NCBI GenBank assembly: GCA_022559845.1
Contig: CM040117.1
Span: forward strand, 18,376,856-18,440,855
Direction: 5' to 3'
Source: Amorphophallus konjac
Lineage: Eukaryota; Streptophyta; Magnoliopsida; Alismatales; Araceae
DNA: 64,000 bases
This document shows positions 12,315 through 22,379 of the stretch, one piece after another. The notes beneath the pieces are model-generated. The model did not search any database and was not told where the DNA came from. It was given only the letters and a program-made list of their open reading frames with translations. The translations under genes and the position numbers were made by a program. Positions within the stretch are counted from its first letter, which is position 1. Each line of letters opens with the position of its first letter.

Positions 12315-12515
12315 GCCATTTCGTGGCGTCATACAACAATAGCTTGGCACCACCAATCTCCCTCACGATTGACTTCTCATCCCCTTCACACTTAGTCTCT
12401 TAGATACAAAAGATATCAACCTTACATCTCTTAATTCGCTCCTTCACTGCCCTCTTCTTTTTTGCCCCCCCTAACTATCTTATATTCCATGAGACAATCC
12501 TCGTGATGACTAAGG
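12315..12515 (-). pseudogene. L1-type LINE endonuclease fragment
   Basis: The minus strand reads IVSWNIR, a stop, then LGGAKKKRAVKERIKRCKVDIFCI, a stop and ETK. This is the N-terminal apurinic-endonuclease start of plant L1 ORF2 (pattern SWNxRGLG...KR..VK...K.D..C.QETK). Only the first 65 or so codons survive, with at least two stops. No RT follows on the minus side, where the retrotransposon LTR end lies. Confidence 0.65.
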
Positions 12516-12960
12516 GATACTTTCTATGGTAGATATTAACTATAAGGTGTTAGAGATAAATCTAGTTGAAAGCTCTCTTAAGACAACACAAAGACTCTGG
12601 AGATTCAATCAGAAGAAGGTTGAGATAGTCAAAAGACAAACATGTATTCAGCTTAGGCATCGTTTGGCGCGGCTTATCACAGTTTTTTTAAAAAAAAACC
12701 CTTTAGAAGCATCAATTTTGTACGACAATAAATGCACCCCGGCTTCTATCGACTGGGTTCCGTCACAGTCCAAGAGTGCTCCGAGCATCTGGCAAAACAC
12801 TGTCGGTAAAAATGATTTTATTTCCCCACTTACGAAATGACCCTTCATCTTTATTAATTCTTTTTGACAAAAAGTTTTGAAAAGTGAGAAAGGTAGGGAT
12901 AAAAATGTCAATTTCCATAAAAAATAAGTAGTGACCGACCTCCAAAAAGTTAGTGTACGT

Positions 12961-13629
12961 AATGTTATTAGAACTGGATCGATATCTGAATTGGATAATG
13001 AGTTGGTTCGGTTCGAACCGGTTTGACCGTTCAATCGAATCGGTTTGAACCGTGACTTCTGTTAGAGTGTGAAACCCGAACTCATCATCGTACGCCCTCG
13101 CACGCGGATCGACCTGTGCGGTCAGGTCGCGGGGATCGACCTGGAACAAAATGTATGTTTATTGCAGGGGTATTGTTGTCTTTTGTACCATGACTGTTCG
13201 GCGCCATAATCTCCTTGTATAAAAAGGCTACGAACTCTCTCTTTGTATTATTATGTGTGTGTTTTTATCATAGAGGAAACCCTGTTACGGCTGTGGATGT
13301 AGGAAGGCACACCGCCTCCGAACCACGTAAATCTCGATGTTCTTGTGGTTTGATCTTTTCCTCCCCCTTTCTTCTTCCTCCTCTGTTGTTTGTCAATCTC
13401 TACATACATAATAAGATATTTTTATTCACACGTACATATCATTTTGAATATTTAAATATTTTTATATTTTTTTTGAAGGTTAAATCTGATCGAATCGATT
13501 CAGATCGATTCACCGATCGAATCGCGATTTGTCCGATTCTTTAATATTAGACCAGATCAGATCTAATCAGACTGATTCACGGTCAAACTAATTTGACCGA
13601 CCGATTCAATCTGATTCGGATAACAATAA
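12961..13629. mobile_element. hAT-like non-autonomous element 1
   Basis: Flanked by GTGTACGT at 12953-12960 and 13630-13637, an 8-bp duplication. The ends are imperfect inverted repeats (AATGTTATTAGAACTGGATC against the complement of GATTCGGATAACAATA). Near both ends are clusters of GGTTCGAACC- and GATCGATTC-type palindromes. No transposase. A Copia-type LTR fragment seems to sit inside it at about 13060-13420. Assigned to hAT only on the duplication length and general structure; a MULE with a 9-bp duplication (AGTGTACGT) is also possible. Confidence 0.6.
13060..13420 (+). mobile_element. Probable Copia-type solo LTR or LTR fragment
   Basis: Begins TGTTAGAGTGTGAAACC. Contains a TATA box (GTATAAAAAG, about 13217) and, downstream, the GAACCACGTAAATCTC block common in U5 of plant Copia LTRs (about 13320). 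No clear right end or target duplication, so the right border is approximate. Confidence 0.45.
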
Positions 13630-13637
13630 GTGTACGT

Positions 13638-14136
13638 GAACTTTTGCAAACAAAATACTTCGTTACCCATCGTGTACGTCTCTCTCTAAAGTTGTGCGTG
13701 CACATAAGCCAATGCCTAACATATGCATATTGGTTCAACTTATGCGTTTGAGAACGCAGCAGGCGATGACTCGTGAGTCATAATATTTCGACAAATTTTA
13801 ATTTTTATCAGATGTTAAGTCTATCCTGTGTACGGCATGGATTTCTAATCATACCAAGTCCGATCAATTTTCTTCTGCCTCCTGCCGTGTGCACCAAGAA
13901 CAATCAATGGAGTAGTACTGTCGAAACTCTCTCTCCTCTGATTTTTGAGCATCTGTCGAAGTCCCATCTCAAGATTGCATTGTCCTTTCTTCTCTCACTA
14001 ATCCAAAGCCTCAGGATCTCTCCTTCAACCCTCCTCATGGAAGAACGGGAAGAAAAGAAAAGAATGGGATGCCCCAGCAAGCTCGATGATATGATGGGAA
14101 ACTGTTCAGAAGCAAAGAACCCTGCAGGGCTTACCG
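13638..14136. other. Unassigned sequence
   Basis: About 500 bp between the two hAT-like elements. A 128-codon open frame on the plus strand (13773-14159) matches no family I know and has no recognisable motif. I see no other feature. Confidence 0.4.
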
Positions 14137-14324
14137 AGAAATGTTGGAGTTCAAAATAAGGTTTGATGAACCGAGATGAGATGGACGGTTCGAGTCGTCC
14201 TGTCCTGTCTCAGTCACAGATCGATCGTCAAGAAATGTTGGAGTTCAAAGTAAGATTTGATGAACCGAGACGGGATGGGCGATTCGAGTCGTCCCGTCCT
14301 ATCTCAGTCACAGATCGAGACGAT
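14137..14324 (+). repeat. 94-bp tandem duplication spanning a transposon junction
   Basis: Units 14137-14230 and 14231-14324 are near-identical, both starting AGAAATGTTGGAGTTCAAA. Each unit holds the flank, the 8-bp target duplication and the first part of hAT-like element 2, so the duplication arose after that element inserted. Confidence 0.75.
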
Positions 14325-14716
14325 CGATTTGTGAGACGTAATCGAGTCGATTTATATATCATTTTAATTTTTTTATTATAAATTTATTTTGTAAGCCATT
14401 TGGTCGAGAGTCTAACGGTTAATTGGTGAGGTCTTGAGTTCGAAACACGTTTTTATTCGATTTTTTGAAACGTGTTTGAAAAGTTATTTTTTAAAAAAAC
14501 GTTTAAAATAATGATAGAGTTGAGATTTGAACCGGAGATGCCCGTTTAAAGAACACAACTATTAGCCAACTGAGATAGAATGCCATATGAATTATTTTGT
14601 TCTATTATATATATATAATATATTTCTTTTTATCTCGGTACGCAATGATACCGACCAGTATCGTCCCGTCCCAAGCCGTGACCGGGACGGCCGGTCTGAC
14701 CGGGACAGCAAACCCT
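14156..14716. mobile_element. hAT-like non-autonomous element 2
   Basis: Flanked by AGTTCAAA at 14148-14155 and 14717-14724, an 8-bp duplication. The ends are imperfect inverted repeats: TAAGGTTTGATGAACCGAG on the left and TAGGGTTTGCTGTCCCGGTC on the complement of the right. Both fit the hAT terminal rule YARNG. GAGACGGGACGG-type repeats lie inside each end. No transposase. Confidence 0.7.
14390..14602. other. Two facing tRNA-like (SINE-like) segments
   Basis: Inside hAT-like element 2. On the minus strand, at about 14528-14592, TATCTCAGTTGG resembles a pol III A box and GGTTCAAATCT a B box. On the plus strand, at about 14392-14446, CCATTTGGTCGAG and GAGTTCGAAAC occupy the corresponding positions. 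They point towards each other. Neither folds as a clean functional tRNA. Confidence 0.35.
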
Positions 14717-14724
14717 AGTTCAAA

Positions 14725-17156
14725 GAAGCACTAGGGGGAAGAACAGTCCAAGTGGATTAACTCGAAGAGAATCTGGTGGAGATTAGAAAACTTTTGTAGA
14801 AGAGTGGAAATAGGGGGAGAGCCACCATTTCCCAAGAAATCTTGCTACGATTGGCAAGAATCTTCTGCACCCAAATAGATTGATCCAAGGAAGATATTGT
14901 GGTGACAGAAGTAAACAAGAAAACAAATGACTACCACCAAGGAGCCTCTAGGATAAATATGCAAGATTCCAAACAAAGCCAGGACGTCAAAACTCTCAAG
15001 AAAGTGATCATGCTGCAAGAGAAGTGTTTTGGGAAGAGGCTATTCAGGGAAAGAAGAAGTCGCAAGCTAAACACCTGACAGTGGAACAAAGAGTCATCTA
15101 CCTGACGTGATGCAACAGCATTGTTGTCAAAAATGGAGGCTATGACCAAGTGAACAGAGAGGAGTGCAATCTTACTGCTAGCATTCTGGTGAGCTGCTTA
15201 ACTGCAGTGGCCTGATCATTGAAGAGATATTGAAGGCAGTCAAGGAAGTAAAAGGAGGCGGCTCATATCACCTACCCTACGGTATGTTACTCTCCTTATA
15301 TTCAGAAAGTTCAATATTGATATAAATGTGGAGGAATGCAAGAATGGTGACGATTTTATCAACTCGACTACCCTAAAGAATGAAGGATATCAATGTCTCA
15401 AGGGAGTATGGATATCATCTGAAGAAAGAAAAGGAGACAAGCAGCAGTAGCCAAGAGCAAGAGGCAAGTAGTCATGACAAGAATAGATGCTGCAGTAAAG
15501 CAACCACTAAAATCATCAACTGCAATGGAAGAAATTCCTCCACAAACAATTGAACATATGAAGGTTGCAGACAGTTCCAACCTAAGGGACATAGGCAAGA
15601 TTCATCAGACAGAGGAATGGGAAGTTGCAGAAATGATAAGAAAACTTGGTGCACAGTAAGAATCAATTCAGATAGGAGATTTATCTACTGAAAAAGAAGC
15701 ACTCTTAGGCTCAAAATCTCTATTAGATGTAGAGATGGCCCCAGCTAAGAAGCACAAAATTAGGGAGAGCTGGGAAAGAAAACTAAAAAATTAGGATATT
15801 TGGCGCACATCAGTAAGGAGATGAGTGAATCAAGGAAATAATCCAATGTTGAAAGAGGGAGAATGCATGAGCCTTATGATAAAAGAACTCAACAAGAACT
15901 TGAAGCAACAATTAGACAATGTCGTATAATTAAATAAGTCAGCAGCAGCATGAACAGAGGAGATAGGAAAGACAATTGTAGAAGATGCCTCACTTGATGA
16001 TGAAATAAAGAAGTTGACTGAAGAACTGAAGTGTGTCAAAAGTGTTATCAACATAGAATCCGAATTGATAAAGAAATTAATTTGAAAAATGCAACATCTA
16101 GAAAAGAAACACCTAGAAATTGACACTACAGTAGTTGAGTCTATTATTGAAAAGATAAGACTGCAAATTAAAATGGCGCATCAAGATTGCATTGATGGAA
16201 ATATCTGAATTACAGTCACAAATGAGAAATTGAATAAATTTAAAGAAGAAAATAGATCCCTTATCAAAGAGGCAAAGTATGATGCTGAATCAGCCAGTAA
16301 ATACTACCTAGATATGCTGAATATATTGGCTGAATCAAATAAATGGGCAAGAGGGATTCATGATGATGTTCTCTACATAAAATGAAAATTAGGCAAGACC
16401 TCCACATCAACTCTGGCTCAACAACAAACTCCACCATCCTGCCAAGTACTAGCTCCACCCATCAATAAACTAGCTCCTGATGGAAGTGACAGCTGAAGCC
16501 TCTAAAAGAAAAGGTGAAGAATTAAGAGAGGCATACAGCGTTGAAGCTGAAGTCATCCAAAAAAGTGCAGCAGTGAAAAAGAAGACCAAAAGAAATGAGG
16601 TACAGAAGATAAAGGGCTCTACTCAAACTAGGATACTAAGAATAGAGACATCTTCTCTTCTCCAACTCCATCGTTTGCACCCTCTGAGCAGAATGAACCT
16701 TCCTCATAAGCTGAGGAAATCCAAATTCCTGTTCCAAGTGCACCTGTAGAAATCAGAATTCCCATTGTAGACCTAACTGAAGACTTGAACTTGGATGATG
16801 TCTAGATAAGTCAACATATGAAAGAACATATGTACGAAGATGAGTAGAATAAAAGGGGAAAGAGAAAAGACATGAATGAAGATATTCTTCAGGGAAAGAG
16901 GCCAAGGATCTAGAAGTCTTCGCAAACACAGAAAATGATAGATCAAATGAATGAAGATGCACAAGAGAGGAAAATGATGATCAAATGAGAAAATTATGTT
17001 TGGAATCAAATTCACGACAAGAAACCCTACCTGTAGCTAGAAGCTTGGATCTAGTGGGATCTTCAATAGACAATGACTGAGACTGCAGCTCTTTAGGGTG
17101 GATGAGAAGATCTTCTGAAGATTTTTTTTGAAAACATAGTCAAGCCTCAAGAATTC
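14725..17156 (+). pseudogene. Long decayed reading frame, coiled-coil rich
   Basis: A 2.4-kb A-rich stretch with recurrent codon-like plus-strand segments broken by many stops (open pieces at 15474-15659 and 16480-16749). Around 15990-16380 the inferred peptide is rich in Glu, Lys, Leu and Ile in heptad-like order (EELKCVKSVINIESELIKKL), followed by a Ser/Pro/Gln-rich region. It looks like an old transposon-encoded structural protein or unknown host protein. No catalytic motif is visible. Confidence 0.35.
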
Positions 17157-17256
17157 AAATTTGTTCAAGATCAACCAGAAGAGGATTATAAATCTCTATC
17201 TATCTCCCCCTCTCTCCTTGCTTACGCTCTCTCTCTTCCTGTTTTCTCCTCCGCAT

Positions 17257-17391
17257 ATGCCACATCACATTCAACCAGCTGCGAGGAATGATGAGCAGCT
17301 CTCCAAACTGCTCAACGATCTCACCATCATCGATAGTGAAATCTTGCCCCACATCGGCCCAAGTTTGATTCCGAGTATAGCTAAAGGCCGA
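17257..17391 (+). pseudogene. Histone H2A-like fragment
   Basis: The frame from the ATG at 17257 reads HIQPAARNDEQLSKLLNDLTI, then LPHIGPSLIP. This matches the C-terminal part of H2A (HIQLAVRNDEELSKLL...TIA.GGV.P.I...L.P) with several changes at normally invariant places. The rest of the histone fold is absent upstream, so it is a remnant and not a working histone gene. Confidence 0.6.
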
Positions 17392-17488
17392 TCTACTTGT
17401 CCCCCCCCCCCACCCACATCCTCCCCACACACACAGGTGTACGTGAACGGAGAGTTTCTTTTTTCTCCTACATCGTTAGATGCAAGTC

Positions 17489-18062
17489 ATCATACAAGAG
17501 AATGGGGAGATTTATGACGACGTTACACATATGATTAAGCCAGGCTGGTTAAGATGGAGAAGCGCATCAGGAGTCCTCTGTGATCGTCATATGCCTGTGA
17601 AACTCAAAGGGAGATTTTATAGAATGGCTGTGAGACCTGCTTTGTTATATGGTACTGAGTGTTGGCCAGTACGAAAGGAACACATTCACAAAATGTGTGT
17701 AGCAGAGATGAGGATGTTGAGATGGATGTGTGGCAAGACTAAGAAAGATAAAATTAAGAATGAGCGCATCCATAAGGACTTAGGGATAGCCCCAATTGAT
17801 AGTAAAATGAGAGAAAATAGACTCAAGTGGTTTGGTCATATGCTTCGTCGCCCTAACTCTACGCCGGTTAAAAGATGTAACCGAATCTTAATGGATGCTA
17901 GTAAAAGAGCTCGTGGAAGACCTAAAATGAGATGGTGCGATGTTATTAGGAAGGACATTAGTTTCTTGGGTTTAAATATGAATATAGCACTTGATAGAAA
18001 TCTTTGGCGGAACATGATTCATGTAGCCAACCCCAAATAATTGGGATAAGGCTCTGATGATG
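17489..18062 (+). mobile_element. 5'-truncated RTE-type LINE
   Basis: Flanked by a perfect 17-bp duplication, ATCGTTAGATGCAAGTC (17472-17488 and 18063-18079). It encodes the C-terminal end of RTE reverse transcriptase: IIQENGEIYDD, RPALLYGTECW, MRMLRWMCGKTKKDKI, KRARGRPKMRW. The coding part ends at ANPK, stop, followed by a short TGATGA tail instead of poly(A), as RTE elements have. The frame is open throughout, so the insertion is fairly young. It is closely related to the minus-strand copy at 24323-25940. Confidence 0.92.
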
Positions 18063-18079
18063 ATCGTTAGATGCAAGTC

Positions 18080-18800
18080 TGACGACGTAGTGTACGTGCG
18101 AGCAAGTCACATAAGGAATCAAAGATGCCTGGTATATGCATTGATGCCCAATTTCAAATTCCCGAAAGAAATATATACCAAGCAAATGCTTTTTCACAGA
18201 TGGTGAAAATTATTTGAAAACAGTGAACAAGGCTGTTGGAAAATAACCTGGGAATATCTATATCTTTAGTGGCTAGCAAGCCCTGTATGTATCAGCAACG
18301 GCTGATCAAGCATTTTGCGTCTCCTACCAATGCTTCTAGTTAAAATCAAATAAATAGTCATGAGCTACATGATGCCCCAAGAAAACGAATGGATGACTGT
18401 TGGTTGCCTCGAACTGAAACCATTCATCCTTTTTTCACTCCCTTGGATGCCATAAAAAGCATCTTTAAGAGGTTAAAGCAAATTATTTTCCATACTTGTA
18501 AAAAATCATAATCGTAGTATTACCAATCATGATAATCAATATTGTGACTAGCCAAACAAAAACTAAAGTTTCTGGTTTTCTCGGCGCTTGCAAACTTTTA
18601 CAATCAATTAAAAATTAAAAAAAGTGGGCCACTGAAAAATCACATTATAAAATGGCCACCTGGATGCATTGTTCCTGTGTATGTCATCCTTGCACAGGGG
18701 ACATGCTATTCTGTATGTATTGTTAGAACTTCGTCAGATCTCTTGATAGAGACAATGAATTGTGACTAATGGGTTGGTTGGAGAGGGCACAGACGTTGCA
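18080..18800. other. Unassigned sequence downstream of the zinc-finger gene
   Basis: About 700 bp of AT-rich sequence with no supported gene, repeat or RNA. It lies between the LINE and the poly(A) signal of the minus-strand gene. Confidence 0.4.
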
Positions 18801-18814
18801 CCCTTCTATGCCCT

Positions 18815-18820
18815 TTTATT
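18815..18820 (-). terminator. Poly(A) signal of the zinc-finger gene
   Basis: AATAAA on the minus strand, 44 bases past the stop codon at 18864. It supports 18864-18989 being a real terminal exon. Confidence 0.55.
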
Positions 18821-18863
18821 CGCTGCAGATGTATCACCCCGATCTTCAATCCACTTTACCAAC

Positions 18864-18989
18864 CTAAGCACTCTGACTAACTTTACTCAAACCACGTTCA
18901 AGTTTCTTCAGCTTTGCTTCTTGTTCCTTGACTGCCGAGGTCAGGGTTCTGACATCTAAAGCTTCTTGTAGCTCACTCAGGGACTCAGA
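18864..18989 (-). CDS. TRAF-type zinc-finger protein, exon 2 (terminal)
   Basis: Forty-one codons plus a TAG stop, read leftward from 18989. It follows a good acceptor (TTCTTTTTGTGCAG, just right of 18989) and is in phase 0 with the end of exon 1. The peptide, ALDVRTLTSAVKEQEAKLK within a longer coiled coil, matches what I recall of the conserved C-terminus of this plant family, where an LDVRSLT..VK.LEAKL motif follows the Leu/Lys-rich end of the zinc-finger exon. The exon is too short to stand out as an open frame. Phase match, family motif and nearby poly(A) signal together make the join convincing, though no transcript is available here. Confidence 0.82.
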   Translation of the reverse strand, partial: SESLSELQEALDVRTLTSAVKEQEAKLKKLERGLSKVSQSA

Positions 18990-19743
18990 CTGCACAAAAA
19001 GAACGAGGTCAGAAAATTATGACACGGTAGCCACAGTTCATTAGAAATCATAACTCAAGCAGTTCTTAAGTTTGATAACAGCAGCTGGTTAAAAATTCTG
19101 GTGCCCCCACCCCCCTCCCCCACGTGTGAAGCACACTTGGAATAAATTGGATACCAGCAGATGGAAAGGAGCAAGCCGGACAAGGTTAAGAACTTTATCA
19201 AACTAAGACAACTTTGACTACAAGACAAAAACATTCAACAAGGTGGGCTTAACTATGGCAATTCTGATCAGATATTTGTTCATCCTCTTTATAACGAGTT
19301 GGAGGTGGCTTCTAAGGATTTAGTCTCACATAGATTAAAAAATATCATATAGACATGGAAAGTGAATATCAAGACCTGCTTGGTATTTATGGAACAACCA
19401 CGCTCTATGCCTGAGCTACTCTATAAGTCTTTGCACTAAGCTTTATGGATTTCTGCGTCAGGAAATATTGTAAACATGATTTTAACAATCAGAATTTGGT
19501 AAGAATGGTGTATCCTTTGGTCAAAGAGTATGAATTGCCTTGGTGCAATGTTCCAGAAATGCACCCATTTAATTAGCCATATTTCAAATTGTTCTAATAA
19601 CTTAGAGATATATACTTGCTTGCTAAGAGAACTGAAATCAGTGTGCTAGGAGTTCAGAGTAGCTTTCTACTAAAAGTTCAGATTAGCCAAATCTTCTTAC
19701 ATTGAACTTGCCATGTTGAGTTGAATGAATGAAATGCTTCAAC

Positions 19744-20554
19744 CATGCTTGTCAAGGCGTCCAAGGCGACCAAAGCGGTGGCCCACCGCCTTACTGCTTA
19801 GGCGATAAGGCAAGCGCCTTGGCGAAGCCTAGTTTACATAACTAAGTACATTGCAAGAGAACTACTATTATACATTTTCTACATATAAGTTCTATCTTTA
19901 GTTAATAGAAAATTTGATATCCACAAATCTTCAACATATACCTATATTTTAAAAAGTAAAAACAGAATAAATGGCAAACAATAACAAATTAATAAGGAGA
20001 AAAGTCATAAGAATTTGTTAATACCTGTCAATCGATATAAAAATTTTAATCTAAAATTTGGTATTCAAATAGTTATTCTCTATATTCAAAGAAAGCATGA
20101 ATATGACACATTTCTAGATAAAATTATAAGCACATCGACATAATAATTTCATAATTTTCCACTTGTGAATTATCAAAAAGAGACACAAAAATGGTTAACT
20201 TCAAAAAGTGCACCATGCAAAAATGAATCAATGTCCTTAAGAGGAGGGAAGAGGAACCTATAGGGAGAAGAATCCAGGAAAAAAGGGAAAGGGAAATGAA
20301 AGTCTTACCTTCTCTTTCCAATTTTGACATATCATTTGTCAATTTTTCAAAATTATCCCTGAACTTTCACCCAAATACTAAAACAAACCTCAAATCAAGG
20401 AATGAATGTCCTGCTAAGGCAGGCTAGGCAGGCCCAACGTGTATGTGCACCAAGGCAGCCAGGTGAGCGCCTTAGTGGGCTGCCCGCCTAGGCGCTTGGT
20501 CGCCTTGGGCGCCTTGGAGCACCTTGTCGCCTAGGCAGCGCCTTGAAAACAATG
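19744..20554. mobile_element. hAT-like non-autonomous element 3 (CAAGGCG family)
   Basis: Flanked by GCTTCAAC at 19736-19743 and 20555-20562 (8 bp). Imperfect terminal inverted repeats: CATGCTTGTCAAGGCG on the left and CATTGTTTTCAAGGCG on the complement of the right. Each end has about 100 bp packed with CAAGGCG, CCTAGGCG and GGCGACC repeats facing the opposite end. The middle is AT-rich with no transposase. Length is 811 bp. Confidence 0.75.
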
Positions 20555-20979
20555 GCTTCAACATTTGCAGATTGGCTAGAATTTTGTAAAGGAGGGTTAC
20601 AATGGAATAGGCAAAGTATGGGGAATTCTTTCACCTACTGTCTATCTCTTCTACCCTCGCCCACCCAACAAGAAAAGGTGAGTTTGTTCCCTACCATATG
20701 ATATATGAGAAAACAACTCATATGAAGGTAGCATAAAAAGGAATTTTTCAATTTTGATGCTGAAACCTTATGACATTTGAAATTAGTCCTTATTTAGGTT
20801 TTAGCCCCCAAAACTTAGCACCTCTTTGCTGTTAGGCCTTCTAGTTAACAGCTGTTCAAAACATAAGGATATCCACAAAATATTCTTAAAAATGACTTTC
20901 AAAATTAATGGACACAGAAAATGACTTTATTTTCCCCCAGACAGAGACAGAGAGAGAGGTCTCTGCCTCCAATACTGGC

Positions 20980-22110
20980 ACCTTCCGCACACAGCACTGG
21001 AACTGTAGAAAGAGGGAGAAAGATACCACTGGACCTCCAAGAAGGGGTGAGGCAGAGGACGAGGGAACAGAGATGCAGTGGTGGAGGATGGTGAAAGACC
21101 TTTCCAAGAAGGGGAAGTTCGCTAACTGCATGGCAGTCTGCACTGTGTCAGCAAAAATGGATACGACACACTGGGGTGCATGCTTGGCTTTGGTGCTGCT
21201 GATTGAACTGAACGAGGAACTCTTGAACAGAGTGCTGACCACTTTCTGCAATGACCTGCAGCTGCACAAGATTGAGGGGAAGACACTCCACAAGAGGGCC
21301 CCCTTCACAATAATGGGCTTGGACAGCAGGTGGTGGCCCGACTTCCAAAAGGTGTTTGACTAGATCCTGAGCATGGCAGTGGAGGGGAAGATGACAGCAG
21401 ACAAGATGATCAAGAAAGTATCTGTGGTCAGTGGCATGGAGGTCGGCAAACTGCACCAGCAGTAGGTGGGAGACAGACTACGAGGCAATATCCAGGAAGC
21501 TTTGAGTTGAGGAACGGAGCAATGTTGCTGGAGGTGGTGCTCTGGAACCAAGGATGGCAGTATCGGTTTCGGTACCGGTTTCGGCCGGTCCCGAAACCGA
21601 TACGTACCGGTTTCGGTATCGGTTTCGGTTTCGGCCGAAACCGGTTGAAACCATTCAAAAATCTCAAAAATTTAGTAAAACATGTCCGGTTTCGGCCGAA
21701 ACATGTCCGGTTTCGGCCGAAATCGTCAAGTTTCAGACCGAAACAGGTGAGTTTCGGCCGAAACCAATACGGTTTCGTCCGAAACCATTAAAAAAGTATT
21801 ATTTAATAGGTTTCGGACCTGTTACAGTGTTAAGGGCCGGTTTCGGATCGGTACCTGCCGAAACGTATCGGTTTCGGCCGATACTGCCAACAGTGTCTGG
21901 AACCTGTCGCATTTGAGGCCATTGCCAGTACTACATAAGCAGACGTGTATGGTGCTGGTAAGCGGCTTCTCCAAGAACCTGGTGATGATGATGCTGGAGG
22001 TGGTGCCCCGGAAGCTGTCGCATTTGAGGCCATTGCCAGTACTACACAAGCAGGAGTGTATGGCACTGGTAAGTGGCTTCTCCAAGAACCTAATGAAGCT
22101 GTTCCAGGGG

Positions 22111-22118
<8 letters not shown>
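20980..22118 (+). pseudogene. DUF7788/DUF2828-like (VWA-related) pseudogene
   Basis: Plus strand, within the intron. The frame at 20908-21363 contains WWRMVKDLSKKGKFANCMAVC (21076 on), then LALVLLIELNEELLNRV, LQLHKIEGKTLHKRAPF and WPDFQKVFD. These follow the order of the plant DUF7788 (formerly DUF2828) domain: WKRMVEDLS..GK..NC.AVCDVSGSM, then SELSEEPW, PQLH.I.G, and TDFQKVFD. The metal-site motif DVSGSM is degraded to TVSAKM. Stops and frameshifts follow (TAG at 21361; WETDYEAISRKL is in another frame). It continues past a transposon at 21549-21895 into WNLSHLRPLPV and LVSGFSKNL. The last 80 or so bases are duplicated at about 110-bp spacing (21904 and 22014). No introns are visible, so it may be a processed copy. 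Confidence 0.72.
21549..21895. mobile_element. hAT-like non-autonomous element 4 (GGTTTCGGCC family)
   Basis: Flanked by TCTGGAAC at 21541-21548 and 21896-21903 (8 bp). Terminal inverted repeats are CAAGGATGGCAGTATCGG on the left and CACTGTTGGCAGTATCGG on the right complement; the inner 12 bases are identical and the left end fits the hAT rule YARNG. Length is 347 bp, almost wholly made of GGTTTCGGCCGAAACC-type palindromes. Removing it with one duplication copy restores a DUF7788-like reading, VVLWNLSHLRP, in the surrounding pseudogene. Confidence 0.85.
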
Positions 22119-22147
<29 letters not shown>

Positions 22148-22165
22148 TACACCCACCCACCCACC
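22111..22165 (+). repeat. (TC)n(AC)n microsatellite
   Basis: A TC run followed directly by an AC run and CACC units, in the intron just after the DUF7788-like pseudogene. Confidence 0.9.
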
Positions 22166-22379
22166 TGGGATGCTGCTGGCATGGCCCCATGCCCGTCTCT
22201 CTCTGTGGTCTCGCAGGTGGCGGTGAGCAGCATGGGGCCGTTAAGGGCATTGAGGCTGCAGGGTGTCTGGGATGTGAAGCTGGCACCTCCCGGGGAGAGG
22301 CCACCACAGGAGAGGAAGGAGATGACCAGGAAAGCCTACTGGGGTATAATGGTCCTTTTCAAGATCTGTTAACTTTAAC

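Noticed and set aside
14392..14446. Plus-strand tRNA gene candidate
   Set aside because: A- and B-box-like motifs are imperfect and no acceptor stem pairs; kept only as tRNA-like sequence.
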